From: Corynespora cassiicola
Taxonomy: Eukaryota > Ascomycota > Dothideomycetes > Pleosporales > Corynesporascaceae
NCBI GenBank assembly: GCA_022059125.1
Contig: JAEUWY010000002.1
Span: forward strand, 3,348,001-3,412,000
Direction: 5' to 3'
Length of the DNA stretch: 64,000 nt
The notes beneath the pieces were generated by a model that searched no databases, was not told the DNA's origin, and worked only from the letters and a program-made list of their open reading frames with translations. The translations under genes and the position numbers were made by a program. Below are positions 22,389 through 33,160 of the stretch, piece by piece (position 1 is the first letter of the stretch; the number at the start of each line of letters is the position of its first letter).

Positions 22389-23177
22389 CTACAACCTCGC
22401 AGGCATCCTCATAGCTCCGTCTAGCCTCAGGACAGTTCCATTCAGCATACTATTCTCCACACTATCCCTCACCAACCGCGCAAACTCCTCCGGCTGGCCT
22501 GCTCTTTTCGGAAACTCCATCGCGTTTTCCAGGCTCTGCTTGACCTTTTTGCTCATCATCTTGGTCATGTTGCTGTCGAACAAGGCGGGGGCTATCGTAA
22601 CTGCTCGGATGCCGTATTTCGAGAGGTCTCGAGCAAGCGGGAGCGTCAGGCTTGCTACAGCGCCCTTGCTAGCTGCATAGGCAACCTGGCCCATTTGGCC
22701 GTCGAACGCCGCTGAGCTGGCAATCATTATGATTACCCCTCGCTCTTCATCCGGGCCCTCGGGTGTTGCGGTTGTCATGTATGGAAGGGCTTGCCGGATC
22801 AGATCCAATGTTCCTCGCAGGTTAATATTTAAGACAAAGTCGATGCTCGCTATCGGCAGAGGCTCATTCTTCTTGTCGATGATCAGACCAGGCATCCCGA
22901 CGCCCGCTCCTGCAATCACGCCTCCGATTTGCTTATTCGTCTTTTTCACCCATTCCACTGTGCCCTCGATTGCTTTTGCGATTGAATCCGTGTCGGATAC
23001 GTCGACTTCGAAGAACTTGGACCGTTCACCCAGCTCGGAGATTGTGGCAGCACCTGAGTCCGCATTCAGGTCGAGGAGAGAAACGTAAGCGCCATGCGCG
23101 TGGAGGTCTCGAGCAGTAGCTAGACCCAAGCCAGAGGCTCCACCTGAGATGATGAACGTCCTGTCTGCAATCTTCAT
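22389..23177 (-). CDS. Short-chain dehydrogenase/reductase, HSD17B10-like
   Basis: Single-exon gene of 262 residues, a typical classical-SDR length. The cofactor loop reads SGGASGLG (the TGxxxGxG position) near residue 11. Asp at the end of the second strand (LLDLNADSG) suggests NAD(H) preference. NAGxG is replaced by GAGVG near 91. The catalytic Ser lies in IMIASSAA and the Tyr/Lys pair in YAASK. The overall pattern, including PKRAGQPEEFA and a C-terminal LRLDGAMRM, is closest to type-2 3-hydroxyacyl-CoA dehydrogenase (HSD10-like), which acts in branched-chain and short-chain fatty acid oxidation. No mitochondrial presequence is obvious. The SDR call is firm; substrate is inferred from similarity only. 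Confidence 0.9.
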   Translation of the reverse strand: MKIADRTFIISGGASGLGLATARDLHAHGAYVSLLDLNADSGAATISELGERSKFFEVDVSDTDSIAKAIEGTVEWVKKTNKQIGGVIAGAGVGMPGLIIDKKNEPLPIASIDFVLNINLRGTLDLIRQALPYMTTATPEGPDEERGVIIMIASSAAFDGQMGQVAYAASKGAVASLTLPLARDLSKYGIRAVTIAPALFDSNMTKMMSKKVKQSLENAMEFPKRAGQPEEFARLVRDSVENSMLNGTVLRLDGAMRMPARL

Positions 23178-23533
23178 GACTGTAACGGACTGAAAACGAG
23201 AAATGAGGATATAGTTATGTAGAAGCCGAACTGAGGAAAATCTCTGATGTTGTCCTTGAGAGCTGTGAAGCTGTGCAAGATGGGTAGTGAGCCAGAATCA
23301 GCATGTGTAAATGACATGCATCGGCGCGGAGAATCCATCTGCCCTGAACCTCGGCTCGGCTGCGATGACAGCCTGCTCCCAAAGAGGGCGGCCTTGCAAA
23401 AGACCCTCCCGCTCCGAATGGGCGCACGCGCCACGCCCCACTAGCGCGGCGGGACCTCCCCGTCCACAACTTTTTTTGCCCGGCCGGGCATCCAAACTTC
23501 TCCGCCCTCTCACCGCCTGCGTCTCTCACTCAT
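23178..23533. promoter_or_regulatory. Divergent promoter: SDR (-) and TMA23 (+)
   Basis: 356 bases between two diverging start codons, so both promoters must lie here. The TMA23 side is GC-rich with a CCGCCCTCTC-type pyrimidine leader. No TATA box stands out. Confidence 0.5.
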
Positions 23534-24724
23534 ATGGACGCAGAAGCACTGCTGCGCAAGCAGGGCTGGCAGGGCTCCGGACATTCGCTCGACAAGACTG
23601 GCCGCGGAATCAAGAAGCCACTTCTCATCGCGCACAAGCAAGACACGCTTGGTCTAGGGAAGAGGAAGGCGGCCCACACGACTGACGACCAGTGGTGGAT
23701 GCGCGCTTTTGACGACAGTCTCAAGTCTATCGGAACTGGAGAAAAGGTACACGTTCTCTGTGAAGCCGTGAAGTGAGATTATTGACACAATTGCCAGAGC
23801 ACTCTCTCACAGATCCGAGAGCGAGGCGTCACCCATGGCGGCTTGTACGGTTTCTTCGTAAAGGGCCAGGGCATGCCCGGTACGATTGGCAACGAGAGTA
23901 CAGATAGTTCTGCCAACGAGGCGAGCGACGAGTCGAAGCCTGCCTCCAAGTCCAGCACACCACCCACATCTGCCTCGGAGAGCGAATCCACCACTACAAA
24001 GAAGAGGGCCAAGGACAGCTCCAAGAAGCGCAAGAGGGAGGCTGAGGCGCAGCCGGCCAAGAAGAAGGTCAAGGATGCCGCGGAAATAAAGTCTGCTTCC
24101 AGCGAGAAGGAATCGCGCAAGGTGCAGAAGAAAATCGCAAAGCTGTCTTCCGAAGAGCGTACTCAGAGCGAGGCACGCGCTGCCTCGAAGGGCCAATCGC
24201 TTGAGGAGTACATTCTGCGTCGCATTCAAAAGAAGGACGAAAAGAAGAAGGGCAAAAAGTCCAAGGACGTCAAGGAGGACTCGTCGGACAAGGACGCTGA
24301 GGGGTCTGGCGACAAGGCAACAGCAGCTGCTTCCGAAGCTGAGGAACCGTCTTCGGCACCTGACATGCTATTCTTCGTCGACACAGAGGGCGCTGTCGAC
24401 AAGAAGACTGAGAATGCTTTGAACGCCACTGCGAACAGGGAAAAGCGCACTGCTGCCGATTCCCTGCCATTCACCTATACACCCCTTGAAGACGGCTCTG
24501 TGCCCCTCGACCCGTCCATTTGGGAAGGTCGCAGCGATTCTGCGCTCCCCAAGGAGGTCCGCAAAGCGCGAAGCCGGTGGATGAAGGAGCGCCGCGAGGA
24601 GAAGAAGGCCAAGGAAGACGCGAAGAGGAAGAAGGCCGAGGGCGATGTGCCAAAGAAACCCCCTTCCAAGGCTAAGAAGGCCACGTTGAGGAAGAAGGAA
24701 GCTGCTGCGGCTGCTGCGGCTTGA
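23534..24724 (+). CDS. TMA23: G-patch nucleolar protein Tma23-like
   Basis: Exons 23534-23746 and 23798-24724 give 379 residues. The N-terminus is a G-patch-like segment (LLRKQGWQGSGHSLD, then LGLGKRK), followed by DQWWMRAFDDSLKSI and, after the intron, GGLYGFFVKGQGMPGTI. This order is that of fungal Tma23. The remaining ~270 residues are Lys/Glu/Ser-rich and low-complexity, with basic patches that would serve as nuclear or nucleolar targeting signals, ending in an Ala run. Family knowledge: Tma23 is a nucleolar, ribosome-associated factor needed for normal 40S subunit production. The yeast protein is smaller; long acidic-basic tails are common in filamentous fungi. It diverges from the SDR gene. 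Confidence 0.88.
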
Positions 24725-25306
24725 GATGCCTATGATTGATGAAGTTATGGGTATGGAGGGCATGGGGGATCTCGGGTTCACCCAAAAACCAAAAAAAAGC
24801 ACGACAGGGCGCGACACGGTAGCAATTACGAACGCCGTACCTGCGCCGTGTATCAATATTGTCTTTCTCAACGAACAATCGGATACCACAGTATTTTCTC
24901 AATCTGCAAATTTTTTTTATTCCTTTGCTCCTTTCGATGCATAAATGTGACTAATCCATCAATCGTCTCTCTGATCCATCACCTACACAAAGTGAAAGGA
25001 AAAAAAAAAGGTAGAGTAGGAATACAAGTGGAATGAAGCAGAAAAAGCCCGAGAAGAGAAGCAGAAGCAGAAGAAGAGGAAGAAGTGGAAATGAGCAAGG
25101 AGATTTGGAAATGCAAGGCAACACAGACTCATAAAGTAAAAATCTCCATCCTATCCCATCCAAACGACCAATCAGATCATACAACCCTCGTCCACCCACT
25201 CCAACACACCATCACTGTCTATTCAAACACATCGCGCACCACACCCACACACATACACACTCCAACCCCCCCCTTTTCTCCGCCCAACAAACAGCAGAAA
25301 CCAAAG
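24725..25306. other. Convergent 3' flanks of TMA23 and THG1
   Basis: No gene seen. The region contains an A-run (about 24,999-25,008), a purine tract of AGAAGC/AGAAG units (about 25,050-25,090) and CA-rich sequence (25,230-25,290). Confidence 0.5.
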
Positions 25307-28300
25307 CTACCCCGCCCTCCCACTCAAAATCCACGGCCTCCTCTCCCAAAACTCATCCTTGATAACGTCGACATGCTCAATCACAATGCGCGCCTTGGTC
25401 CTCTTCTTGCGCTCCTTCTCCCTCTGCGTCCGACTCAACTGCACCGGCCTCCCCTCGTTCCCCGCCGCGGCAGCCCAGCCCCCATCCTCAGCCACCGCAG
25501 CCGTCATCGTCGTCGTCGCCGCCTTGGCCCCCCCCTTGCCCTTGAGGCCGCCCCGCTTCCCCAGCTTGCCTCCGAGCGCGGACGTGGAGGCCGAGGTGGC
25601 GGGCGGGTTCGACAGCAAGGGCGCCGGGGGCGCAGCTTTGGCGTCCCAGTTGAGGGTGGCTTCCTGGTACATCGAGCCAGCAGCAGCAGCAGGCGGGGAG
25701 GGGAAATCATTCCTGCTCCACGCATTTCCCGGCATTCCGGTCATGGTGTTTGCGGCGGTGCCGTGGGCGGTAGAGGTCGTGGAGGGCGGGGAGGGAAAGT
25801 ACGACGAAGGCGGGGCGGAGTGGAGGCGCGAGTGCGAGCGTGTGCGGCGGGTTGCGGTCGGGGAGGGGGGGATGACTGCGTTTGTGAGGACGGCTTCCAT
25901 TTCGCCGTGTGTGGGGGAGGAGTTGCCGTCGCGGTCGTGGAGGGCTTGGCCGTGGGCATGGCTCATGGATGCGTGCTCTTCGTCGTCGCCGATCCATTTT
26001 GGGGAGCTGACGGGGAAGCGTGGGGTTTCGTCCATGGTCCATTGAGGGGGCTCGGAGCCCATGACTGCATTGCGGGTGGCAATGTCGTCGATGGGTGGAC
26101 TTGGGAGCTCTTGCATGGTGGAAAGGGGTGGGGTTTTGGGGGGTCGTACCGCTCCTCCCCCACCAGTGCCGTTGCTGCTGAAGTTGTAGGCATACGTGTA
26201 GGTATTTTCCTTCTCTTCCGTGGGTTTGTTGTTCAAGAGACCAAACGACTTTTGGCTTGGGAGAGACAGTTTGCGCGGTTTTGCGTTCATGGGGATCGAT
26301 GAGATGCGGAGCGGAATCTGAGGATATCCGGTGCTATCGAGGATGCTCAGACTGGGACTGCGGTGCTTAAGCGTTGCTTTTGCAGACGAGGAGCGCTGGC
26401 CAGAGAGGGATAATGAGGCACTGGCCGAGTGCGAGCCGGGCTTTAATGGTCTCCGGGAAGGGATCTCGGTGTTTGGTGAGATCATGGGACTCGTGTTCGT
26501 GTGGGCCGTGAGATTTGGAGGGTTCAGAGATGAAGGGGGCTTTGTGCTTGGTTTAAGTGTTGGCGGGGGAAGTGGCAGTGGTGTCAGTTCGGGTAAACGA
26601 TGTTTGTTGTTACAACTCTTTGCTGAGCCATTAGAAGGTGGGGACATGGGGAGGAATGTCTGCGGGAAGGTGATGGATGGCTGCAGAGGCTTGCCGAATG
26701 CTGGAATCGACATGGCCGGCGGTGATGGCGGAGGCGAAGGCGTAGTCGACGTCGAAAGGAAAGTAGGCCCTCGCGGCGTCGATGCTGTGGAGATTGGCGA
26801 GTCCCTAAAGGGGAGCGTCCGTTCCAATGGTTGAGACATGGGTCTTGGGATTGTCCTCCGCGGTTGAGGATGGGAGAGCTGCGGTGGTGACTTTCCTGCT
26901 CTAGGCGGCGTAGGGGAAGACTGTGTAGAAGTAGGGAAAAACTTGGTCTGATTAGCAACAATCACACAGAGACCATTCAGACCAAAATCAACTCACATCT
27001 CGATATAGTACACTGCCCTTTTTGAAGATCTCTGGCTCGTTGTTGTAGTTTATGCCAAATCGGGAGAAGAGAATCTCGTTCTTGTCGGAGGATACGGTAC
27101 CCGACAGTTCCTGCTCTGCCGCTCGATGCTCCATTCCACCTTGTTGGACAAGGGCCCAGAAGGTGGTGTTGTATAAGTTGTTGATGTGACCTATACGGCG
27201 TCAGATTCAAGATCGGTCAATAAGGCTGACAGACTAGAAAGCCCATTTTGGATAATGGCAGTGCAGATCCCATGTAAGACGGAAACAGAAGGAAGGGGTG
27301 AAATGCAAATAAGCCTTCGTATTTCGGGACTCACAATCAACCTGTCGCCAGCTCATATAATCTCTCAGGTTGGCATCGCTCGGATAACACACGGCTCGGC
27401 CATCGAACGATGGCAGAGGCGGCGTGAGCGGCGTATCCGGAAAATAGTCGCGCCATAGGAATATGTAGTAAGAAGTAAAGGTCGAGACAATGGTCGAGGT
27501 CAACTTGCTAAAAATACCGTCAGCGTCGCGGAGTCGCACAAGCACCCCACAAGATGGTGCGGGAATGGGGCCGGAGTGATGGACACACACCTAGCTCTTC
27601 GTTCAAATAGCGTGCAATCCTTGTGGAAGACGAAACTGTGAAACACGTCAGCTTAGCTGTCCCACCACGTGCGGCTCAGCACGGTGCTGCCCTTGCGTGG
27701 ATGATCGGTGACATATCCCAAAAGACAGCGTGCTTATCTGGCCGGAAACTGGGGACTTGCGGGGGGATACGAACCTAAATTCATCGCTGTTACCATATGC
27801 GATGACGACGTCGGGAAGCTCTTTCATGACGGCCTGTGCGGCCACATTCATGAGATCCAGGGCGCGGCGGTCGTTGGGCTTGACAAACTTGTATTTTGCT
27901 GTGAGTCTGAATACGCGCGCGCATAGTTAGCCTTGCGCCACGACGTCCGAAAAAAAAGGATAACAATGCAAGGCATGGATGGGAAACGTGGGGATGGGGC
28001 GAAGCATGGTGTTGTGTGGCCGAGTATGCGGCCCAAGACCTCACATGACAGGCGAGCACCCAGAACGGCCCCCATCCCTCGCGTGGATGACAGCGGGGAT
28101 TAAGCAAACGACGCGACAGGACAAAGGGAAATGGACGGTGAGAGAGGGGCGGAAATGCTCCGAGGTGAGGAGAAACGAAACAAGGCATGGAGAAAATTCT
28201 GAGATGAGAGCGTACTTTGTGAAGCCCCGCCCATCGATCCTGACGACAATCCATGTGTTGGCCAGTAAGGAATCGGGCTGCTCGAACGAGCGCACATATT

Positions 28301-28509
28301 CGTATCTAGCGTCATCGTCAGTCGAACGTCTCCAGGCAATGCAACACCGTCTCGGACTCCAGTCCCACGAACCCGCGCCCCCCATCGCTCAGCTTTTCGC
28401 AGCCTCAGCCCTCGAGAACCGGGTCCCAGGCGGGCGGGGCAGGGCAGCCATCGGGGGGAAAAAGAGAGCACGAGGATGGGGAAGGTCCAACTCACTTGGA
28501 ATTAGCCAT
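25307..28509 (-). CDS. THG1: tRNA(His) guanylyltransferase Thg1 with a very large internal low-complexity insertion
   Basis: Exons 28509-28496, 28305-28216, 27906-27775, 27635-27591, 27507-27335, 27190-26997 and 26920-25307 give 753 residues. Six GT-AG introns (83-309 nt in the first five) all preserve frame. Residues 1-216 are the catalytic core in order: [20 protein letters not shown] (metal Asp), [23 protein letters not shown] (second metal Asp), [30 protein letters not shown] and a late FSRFGINYN. The last ~45 residues carry the family tail ([20 protein letters not shown], then PWIL). Between core and tail lie about 495 Pro/Ser/Thr-rich residues, in one uninterrupted exon, where relatives have a few dozen. 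Thg1 adds the G-1 nucleotide to tRNA-His that HisRS needs. The last intron's acceptor could also be at 26947, which adds nine residues. Core assignment is firm; translation of the insertion is inferred. Confidence 0.9.
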
Positions 28510-30122
28510 TAGAAGAAGGGCGCGAGGCCTCTTTTTGGATCTTTTCTAATCTCGTTTCACCGCGCGGCACCGCAGGCGTTGCACAGCAGCATCCTACGTT
28601 GCGGAAGAGGGGATTTCTTTAATGTCCTGGGCCTGGGTCGGGAGGTTGTTGCGGTTGCCTCTTTGCTTTGTCCGCGTGGTGGTCGTGACTCGCCCAAGCC
28701 TACCAGGCGGCTCTGTACCTCGCACGCGAACGTCAGGGCGGACAAGGCGGGAATGGAAGGCAGAGGGACAAAAGAGGACGGGCGTTCGGGAGTCGGAGGG
28801 GAGAAAGTCTGGAATGCAAAGCAAATGCAAGTGGAGAGAGAGGCTGAAAGTCCGGGGTTTGCCGTGCAGAACAAAAGGTTTCAGGAAGGCTGCAAAGTCA
28901 TGCACCTAATTATATGAGCACAATTGCCGAAAGAAGCATCGCAGGCGGGCTTCTTTTGTTCGCGCGGATAAGGGCCGGCCGGGATGAGGGCCTCTGGCGT
29001 GCGGCTGCTTATGCCAGGCGTGGGCGGTGCTGCGGTATGGCTGGAGGGGCGGCGCGCATCCGAAGGGCGTGGTGGTGGTAGTCGGTCGTGTGTGGGCGTG
29101 CGAGCGGGCGTGCGAGCGTGCCTGTGCGCGCCCACGATGTGCTCTCTCACGTCTTTTCTACGAGTCCCCGCCCGGCCACCCTCGCGCCTGGACGGGCTAG
29201 TATAACGACTGCTGTGTTGCTAAGCCCGAGTGACACCTGCACTACCCACCCGCGACTCCGTTGCCAGGGACTCGGCCGTGTTATTGTTGCGGCTGCTGCT
29301 GCTACCGCTGCTGCTACCGCTGCTGCTACTACTGCTCCTACTACTGCTCCTGCCACTGCTACTGCTGCTACTGCTGCCACAGGAAGAGGGGAGGACGAGC
29401 ACCAACGCACAGAACAACCCAGAAAAAAAAAAGGTTTCGCCGCTCCATCGTCGCATTCTATTGCCCTTCTGGCCGCCGACGATGCTGCCGATCCCGAAGC
29501 GCAAAAGACTCCCCAAGGCCCCGGGCACCCAGGGTAGCGTCGCTCTCCCGAACCGTCCAACCACCTAGCCAAACCCCATCCTCTCAGCTCCCAACACGTG
29601 CCGTTAATCTATCTCGTTCAAGCGTGCATCGAACCGCACCAGGCTCGCCTCCCGCCGGGAAACGGCCAAGCGATCGACCAATGGCCACGGCCATCGCCCC
29701 CCAAACTGAGTTCCAACACGCCGCAGCGCGGATGCGCGAGGAGAAATTTCCATGCAGAAGACAGAGGTTTCAGAAGATGCGCCTAGCCCCGCCCAATGCA
29801 TGGCGTGGCGTCGCGACGTCGACGTCAACGGCAAAACACCTTCGCCACAGACCCGTAAACAAGACATGTGCAGAACTTGTGCTGGCATTTATGCGTCCAT
29901 GTGATTCGCCTATCGTACCCGTGGGCCATTCAACGTCCTAGGGACTCGACTCCGAAGAAATGCGTGCGGCCCGCGACTAGAAACGCCAGCCTGTCTATCA
30001 AAACGCGGTTCCCCGAATCATTTATCAACATTTGCGGCTACAAGCCGCTACCGCAAACGCCGTGCTATGCTATGATGAAATCAAAAATGATGTTGCTCCT
30101 GCATTCCCCTGGCTCCAGTTCC
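28510..30122. other. 1.6-kb GC-rich intergenic region
   Basis: This lies between the THG1 start and the lipin gene's 3' end, both on the minus strand. Open frames on both strands are long only because the sequence is GC-rich. None begins with a plausible ATG, shows a domain or splices into a larger model. It contains repeated GCGTGCGAGC-type sequence (about 29,094-29,125) and an imperfect GCT/ACT triplet tract (separate entry). Confidence 0.5.
29288..29380. repeat. Imperfect CTG/CTA triplet repeat tract
   Basis: About 93 bases made almost entirely of GCT, ACT, CCG and CCT triplets (for example CTGCTGCTACCGCTGCTGCT). Its three frames give Leu, Cys/Tyr or Ala/Thr runs. It lies outside any supported gene, so it is probably a noncoding microsatellite; variability is expected but untested. 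Confidence 0.75.
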
Positions 30123-32405
30123 TCATCTGCCAGGAGATTTGCGAGGACTGCCCTGGGGCGTGGGCGTCGTCTCTCGAAGCTTCAGCTCCTCGACCCGCTT
30201 CTCGACTTCACCCACCTCGCCGAGCTCCGTCGGTGTGGGCCTGTCTTCGCCCCCGTCATCCTCGTCCTCATCCTCGTACTCTTCGTCCTCGTCATCATCC
30301 TCCTCCTCCTCTTCTTCTTCCTCGTCCTCATACTCGTCGCCCTCTACGCTCTCCATGATGGAATTCTCGAGACCCGTCTCGTCAATCGAGTCCTGCGTCA
30401 TGTAGCTGGCTTCGAGGTCCTCGCCAATCTCGGATCCTTCGTCTTCGCTATGGATGCTCCCAGCTTCTGTTTCGTCATCATCCTCGCTGTCGGTGAAATC
30501 CTCAATGTCTAGTGGCCTCTCCCGCCAGTAGTTGAAGTCTGTGTATTCTTCGCCACCTGCAGGGACCAGCAAGCCTGTCGGAGGGAAGAAGTGGTCGACA
30601 ATCTCACGCATGCTAGCATACCCAGTCTTGTAACTGTTGAGCGAGAGCACATCAAGGCTGACTTCGGCATTGGAGTTGATGGTGAAGATCCTCGTAGAGG
30701 GAATGTTAACCGAGCGGTAGCTCAAGGCGTCGGTAAACCTGTTGCCAAACCCGGCATAGAACGGGGTCTGCCCTGGTGGCTTGCCAAACAGATTCATAAT
30801 GTCTCTTAGGCAAGCCATCTTGAACACTTCGGGCTTGCGTAGATAAATCTCTCTGCGCAACGCCGCAATGGTTCGGTCTGGACTCATAATGACGGGGCCC
30901 TTTGGCAGGCGGTAGCCGTCCTGCACGACACCGTTGAGATAGGCTCTCGTCGTATCCGCCTGGCCAACCGATCGACTGGTCAGGTAGAAGATGTTGTATC
31001 CATTGTTTACAATATCTGTGTAGAGCTTGGCAACACCCTGGTGGGTCCAGTCTCTCCCGATCATGTTGAGCACATGGCCAAGGGCATCCGACTTGGTGAT
31101 GGTGCCATCGATATCGGAAATGACAATGGGCGTGTCATGCTTCCAGTAAAACATGTAGGCGGAGCACGTTGAGCGATTCACTGTAAAGCTCATCGTGTTT
31201 GAGCCGGGTTTCAATTCGAGTGCCTTGAGCTGGTCACTGGTGAGCCGCAACGTCTTTGCGTAGTTTCGGATTTCGTTGCTAGTTGCTTCAGGCGAATGGG
31301 GTGGAGTAGAGAGGCCCACGGCGCTGTCGCTGTCCCTGCGTAGAGAGGGCGAGAATTCTGCCGTGACATCACTCTGCGCATCGTCGCTGTGGTACCCCGG
31401 GTCCGATATGGCGTCGGCGGAGCGCATGGCGTCCTCGTTCAAGACGGTCATGGCCGTCTTTTGCGTAGCGGCCGCCTTTGCTTCTTCGCTGCTGTAGATC
31501 CAGAGATTTCCATTCTCGTCGGCGCCGATCAAGGCACCAATATCGTAGTTGCCCTCCAATTCATCTGAGAGAATCCTCCGAGCGATGACTTCGGCCCGTA
31601 GGGCTTCCTCTTCGCTGCTCTTGTAGCCCGTCATGTCTAGCATCAGGTCTCCGCTCTCGGTGACCTTGTTGGGGATGTTCGAGGTGAAGAGCTTCTTTGA
31701 AAGGTTGATGGCTCGGGCCATGGCTTCGCTGGGGGAGAGCGGCGGGGGGCTGGTCGAGCGTGCAGTCCTGTTCCAAGAGGTCGCATCTTCCTTGCTGATC
31801 TGGAGAGGCCCGTTTTCCTTTGCATCCAGGGCCTTCGCGAACCCTGCCTTGGTGGAGGGGAGTACTTCGTCCGTGTTGGAGCGTTGGACGGGTAGAGCAC
31901 TCAGGCCAGACCAGTCGCCCGATTTGGGCCTCTCCAGGTCGGTTGCGCTCGTCTGTAGGCCGCCGGTGGGGGGAACCGAGACGGACATCCTGCCACGACG
32001 CATGCCGCTGGCACCGTCCAGCTCGAGGGGCTCTGGCTCGGGCAGGCCGCGATTTGGAGGGGCGTCCATGGCCCTCTGTTCGGGGCTCGACGCAGGGGAG
32101 GCCAAGGGCGAGGTCTGCAGCTCCTCGGGGATGGCAGCGGACGTCTCGAAGACGAAGAAGGCCTCGCCGCCCTCGCCGAGCTTCATGGCATAGTCTTGCT
32201 TGACATCGTTGACGGTGAAGTTGACCTTCTTGTCCGAGGGACGCAGGATCTGGTATTTTCCGAAGCGCACATGAAAGGGCGAGCAGGCCAGGGAGCCGTC
32301 CTCCTGCTCGACGACGATGACATCGATGGCGCCGCTGAGGGTGGCCGGGTTGATGGAGTTCCAGCCCTTGGACACGGTGCCCGTGATAGACCGCACGTAG
32401 TTCAT
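30123..32405 (-). CDS. PAH1: Lipin-family phosphatidate phosphatase (Pah1/Ned1)
   Basis: Single exon, 760 residues, close to the fungal norm. The N-LIP domain occupies about 1-100 (MNYVRSITGTVSKGWN, then GAIDVIVVEQ and SPFHVRFGK). A low-complexity Ser/Pro-rich middle follows. The C-LIP/HAD domain holds SDIDGTITKSDALGH near residue 430; the DxDxT pair is the catalytic Asp motif. Further conserved blocks are FYLTSRSVGQADTTRAYLN and FYAGFGNRFTDALSY. The tail after ~655 is extremely acidic, mostly Glu and Asp. Family knowledge: the Mg-dependent enzyme dephosphorylates phosphatidic acid to diacylglycerol, controlling triacylglycerol synthesis and nuclear membrane growth. It is regulated by multisite phosphorylation and by the Nem1-Spo7 phosphatase; acidic tails in yeast Pah1 bind that complex, and the same role here is inferred. 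Confidence 0.95.
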   Translation of the reverse strand: MNYVRSITGTVSKGWNSINPATLSGAIDVIVVEQEDGSLACSPFHVRFGKYQILRPSDKKVNFTVNDVKQDYAMKLGEGGEAFFVFETSAAIPEELQTSPLASPASSPEQRAMDAPPNRGLPEPEPLELDGASGMRRGRMSVSVPPTGGLQTSATDLERPKSGDWSGLSALPVQRSNTDEVLPSTKAGFAKALDAKENGPLQISKEDATSWNRTARSTSPPPLSPSEAMARAINLSKKLFTSNIPNKVTESGDLMLDMTGYKSSEEEALRAEVIARRILSDELEGNYDIGALIGADENGNLWIYSSEEAKAAATQKTAMTVLNEDAMRSADAISDPGYHSDDAQSDVTAEFSPSLRRDSDSAVGLSTPPHSPEATSNEIRNYAKTLRLTSDQLKALELKPGSNTMSFTVNRSTCSAYMFYWKHDTPIVISDIDGTITKSDALGHVLNMIGRDWTHQGVAKLYTDIVNNGYNIFYLTSRSVGQADTTRAYLNGVVQDGYRLPKGPVIMSPDRTIAALRREIYLRKPEVFKMACLRDIMNLFGKPPGQTPFYAGFGNRFTDALSYRSVNIPSTRIFTINSNAEVSLDVLSLNSYKTGYASMREIVDHFFPPTGLLVPAGGEEYTDFNYWRERPLDIEDFTDSEDDDETEAGSIHSEDEGSEIGEDLEASYMTQDSIDETGLENSIMESVEGDEYEDEEEEEEEEDDDEDEEYEDEDEDDGGEDRPTPTELGEVGEVEKRVEELKLRETTPTPQGSPRKSPGR

Positions 32406-33160
32406 GGTCGGCGGCGTCGGGGGCGTCGGCGGGGGGAAGAGTGAGGCAGGGCGTGGTGCGGCGGCGGGCTCGGGCGTCTTATGAGCAAAGTCGAGGGTGC
32501 AGCGTGCCTAGGTAGCTATGCGGTCACCGAGGGACACACGGGCCCGGCAGGGGTCTTGGGGCACATGAATGTGTTGAGCCGGAACAAAGCGGAGGCTTGA
32601 GCAGCAGACGTGTGGGAGGGCTGGAAACACTTGCAGTTGCGGCGCGCCCATGAGGGCAGACGCAGGCTGGCATGTCGTCGGCGGCGGCTGGCATTGGATA
32701 GCCGTTTGCATGTTGGGACCAGAGGCCTCAACCATGGCCCCTCCATCCACCCAGGGCCCGCCAAGTGCCTGCGACGGCTTGTCAACCCACCCGGTGGCCG
32801 CTTGCGCTGCATGCCCATGGCGCTGCCGCTGCCGCTGCCGCTGCACCTCATCTAATCTCCTGCCGTGTGCTGCGCTGTGCTGCGGTGCGCGCCGTCCGAA
32901 GGCGGTCCAGACGGGCCCCCAAAGCGGACGAGCATCCAGCCTGGCGCGACAGAATGGGCCTGCGACGGCGAACGGAAAATCGGAAAATCTGGGGCTGCAG
33001 CTGCCAAGCGGGCCTCAGTGCTTGTCGCCCCGGCCCGATTCGGCCACCACGGCCACCACAGGTCATGCACGCGCGCATGCACACTCGGTCGTCAAGACTT
33101 CTCCTCCTCCTCCGCCGCCAGCCCTGACCCCCCACGGCGACGCCTGCTGCGACCGCTGCC
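32406..33160. promoter_or_regulatory. Divergent promoter: PAH1 (-) and FN3 coiled-coil gene (+)
   Basis: 755 GC-rich bases between diverging starts. A small CTGCCG repeat lies at about 32,822-32,842. No TATA box and no additional gene are seen; the overlapping open frames here are compositional. Confidence 0.45.

Noticed and set aside
25085..26302. A 405-codon plus-strand frame
   Set aside because: Lies opposite the low-complexity THG1 exon and has a Gly/Arg/Val-repeat composition typical of an antisense shadow.
25307..26965. Last THG1 exon treated as a separate gene
   Set aside because: Its frame ends with the conserved Thg1 tail and joins the core in phase; it has no ATG of its own near the start.
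29088..29941. Several plus- and minus-strand frames across the triplet repeat
   Set aside because: Their amino acids come mostly from repeat units, and no spliced model or family match supports them.
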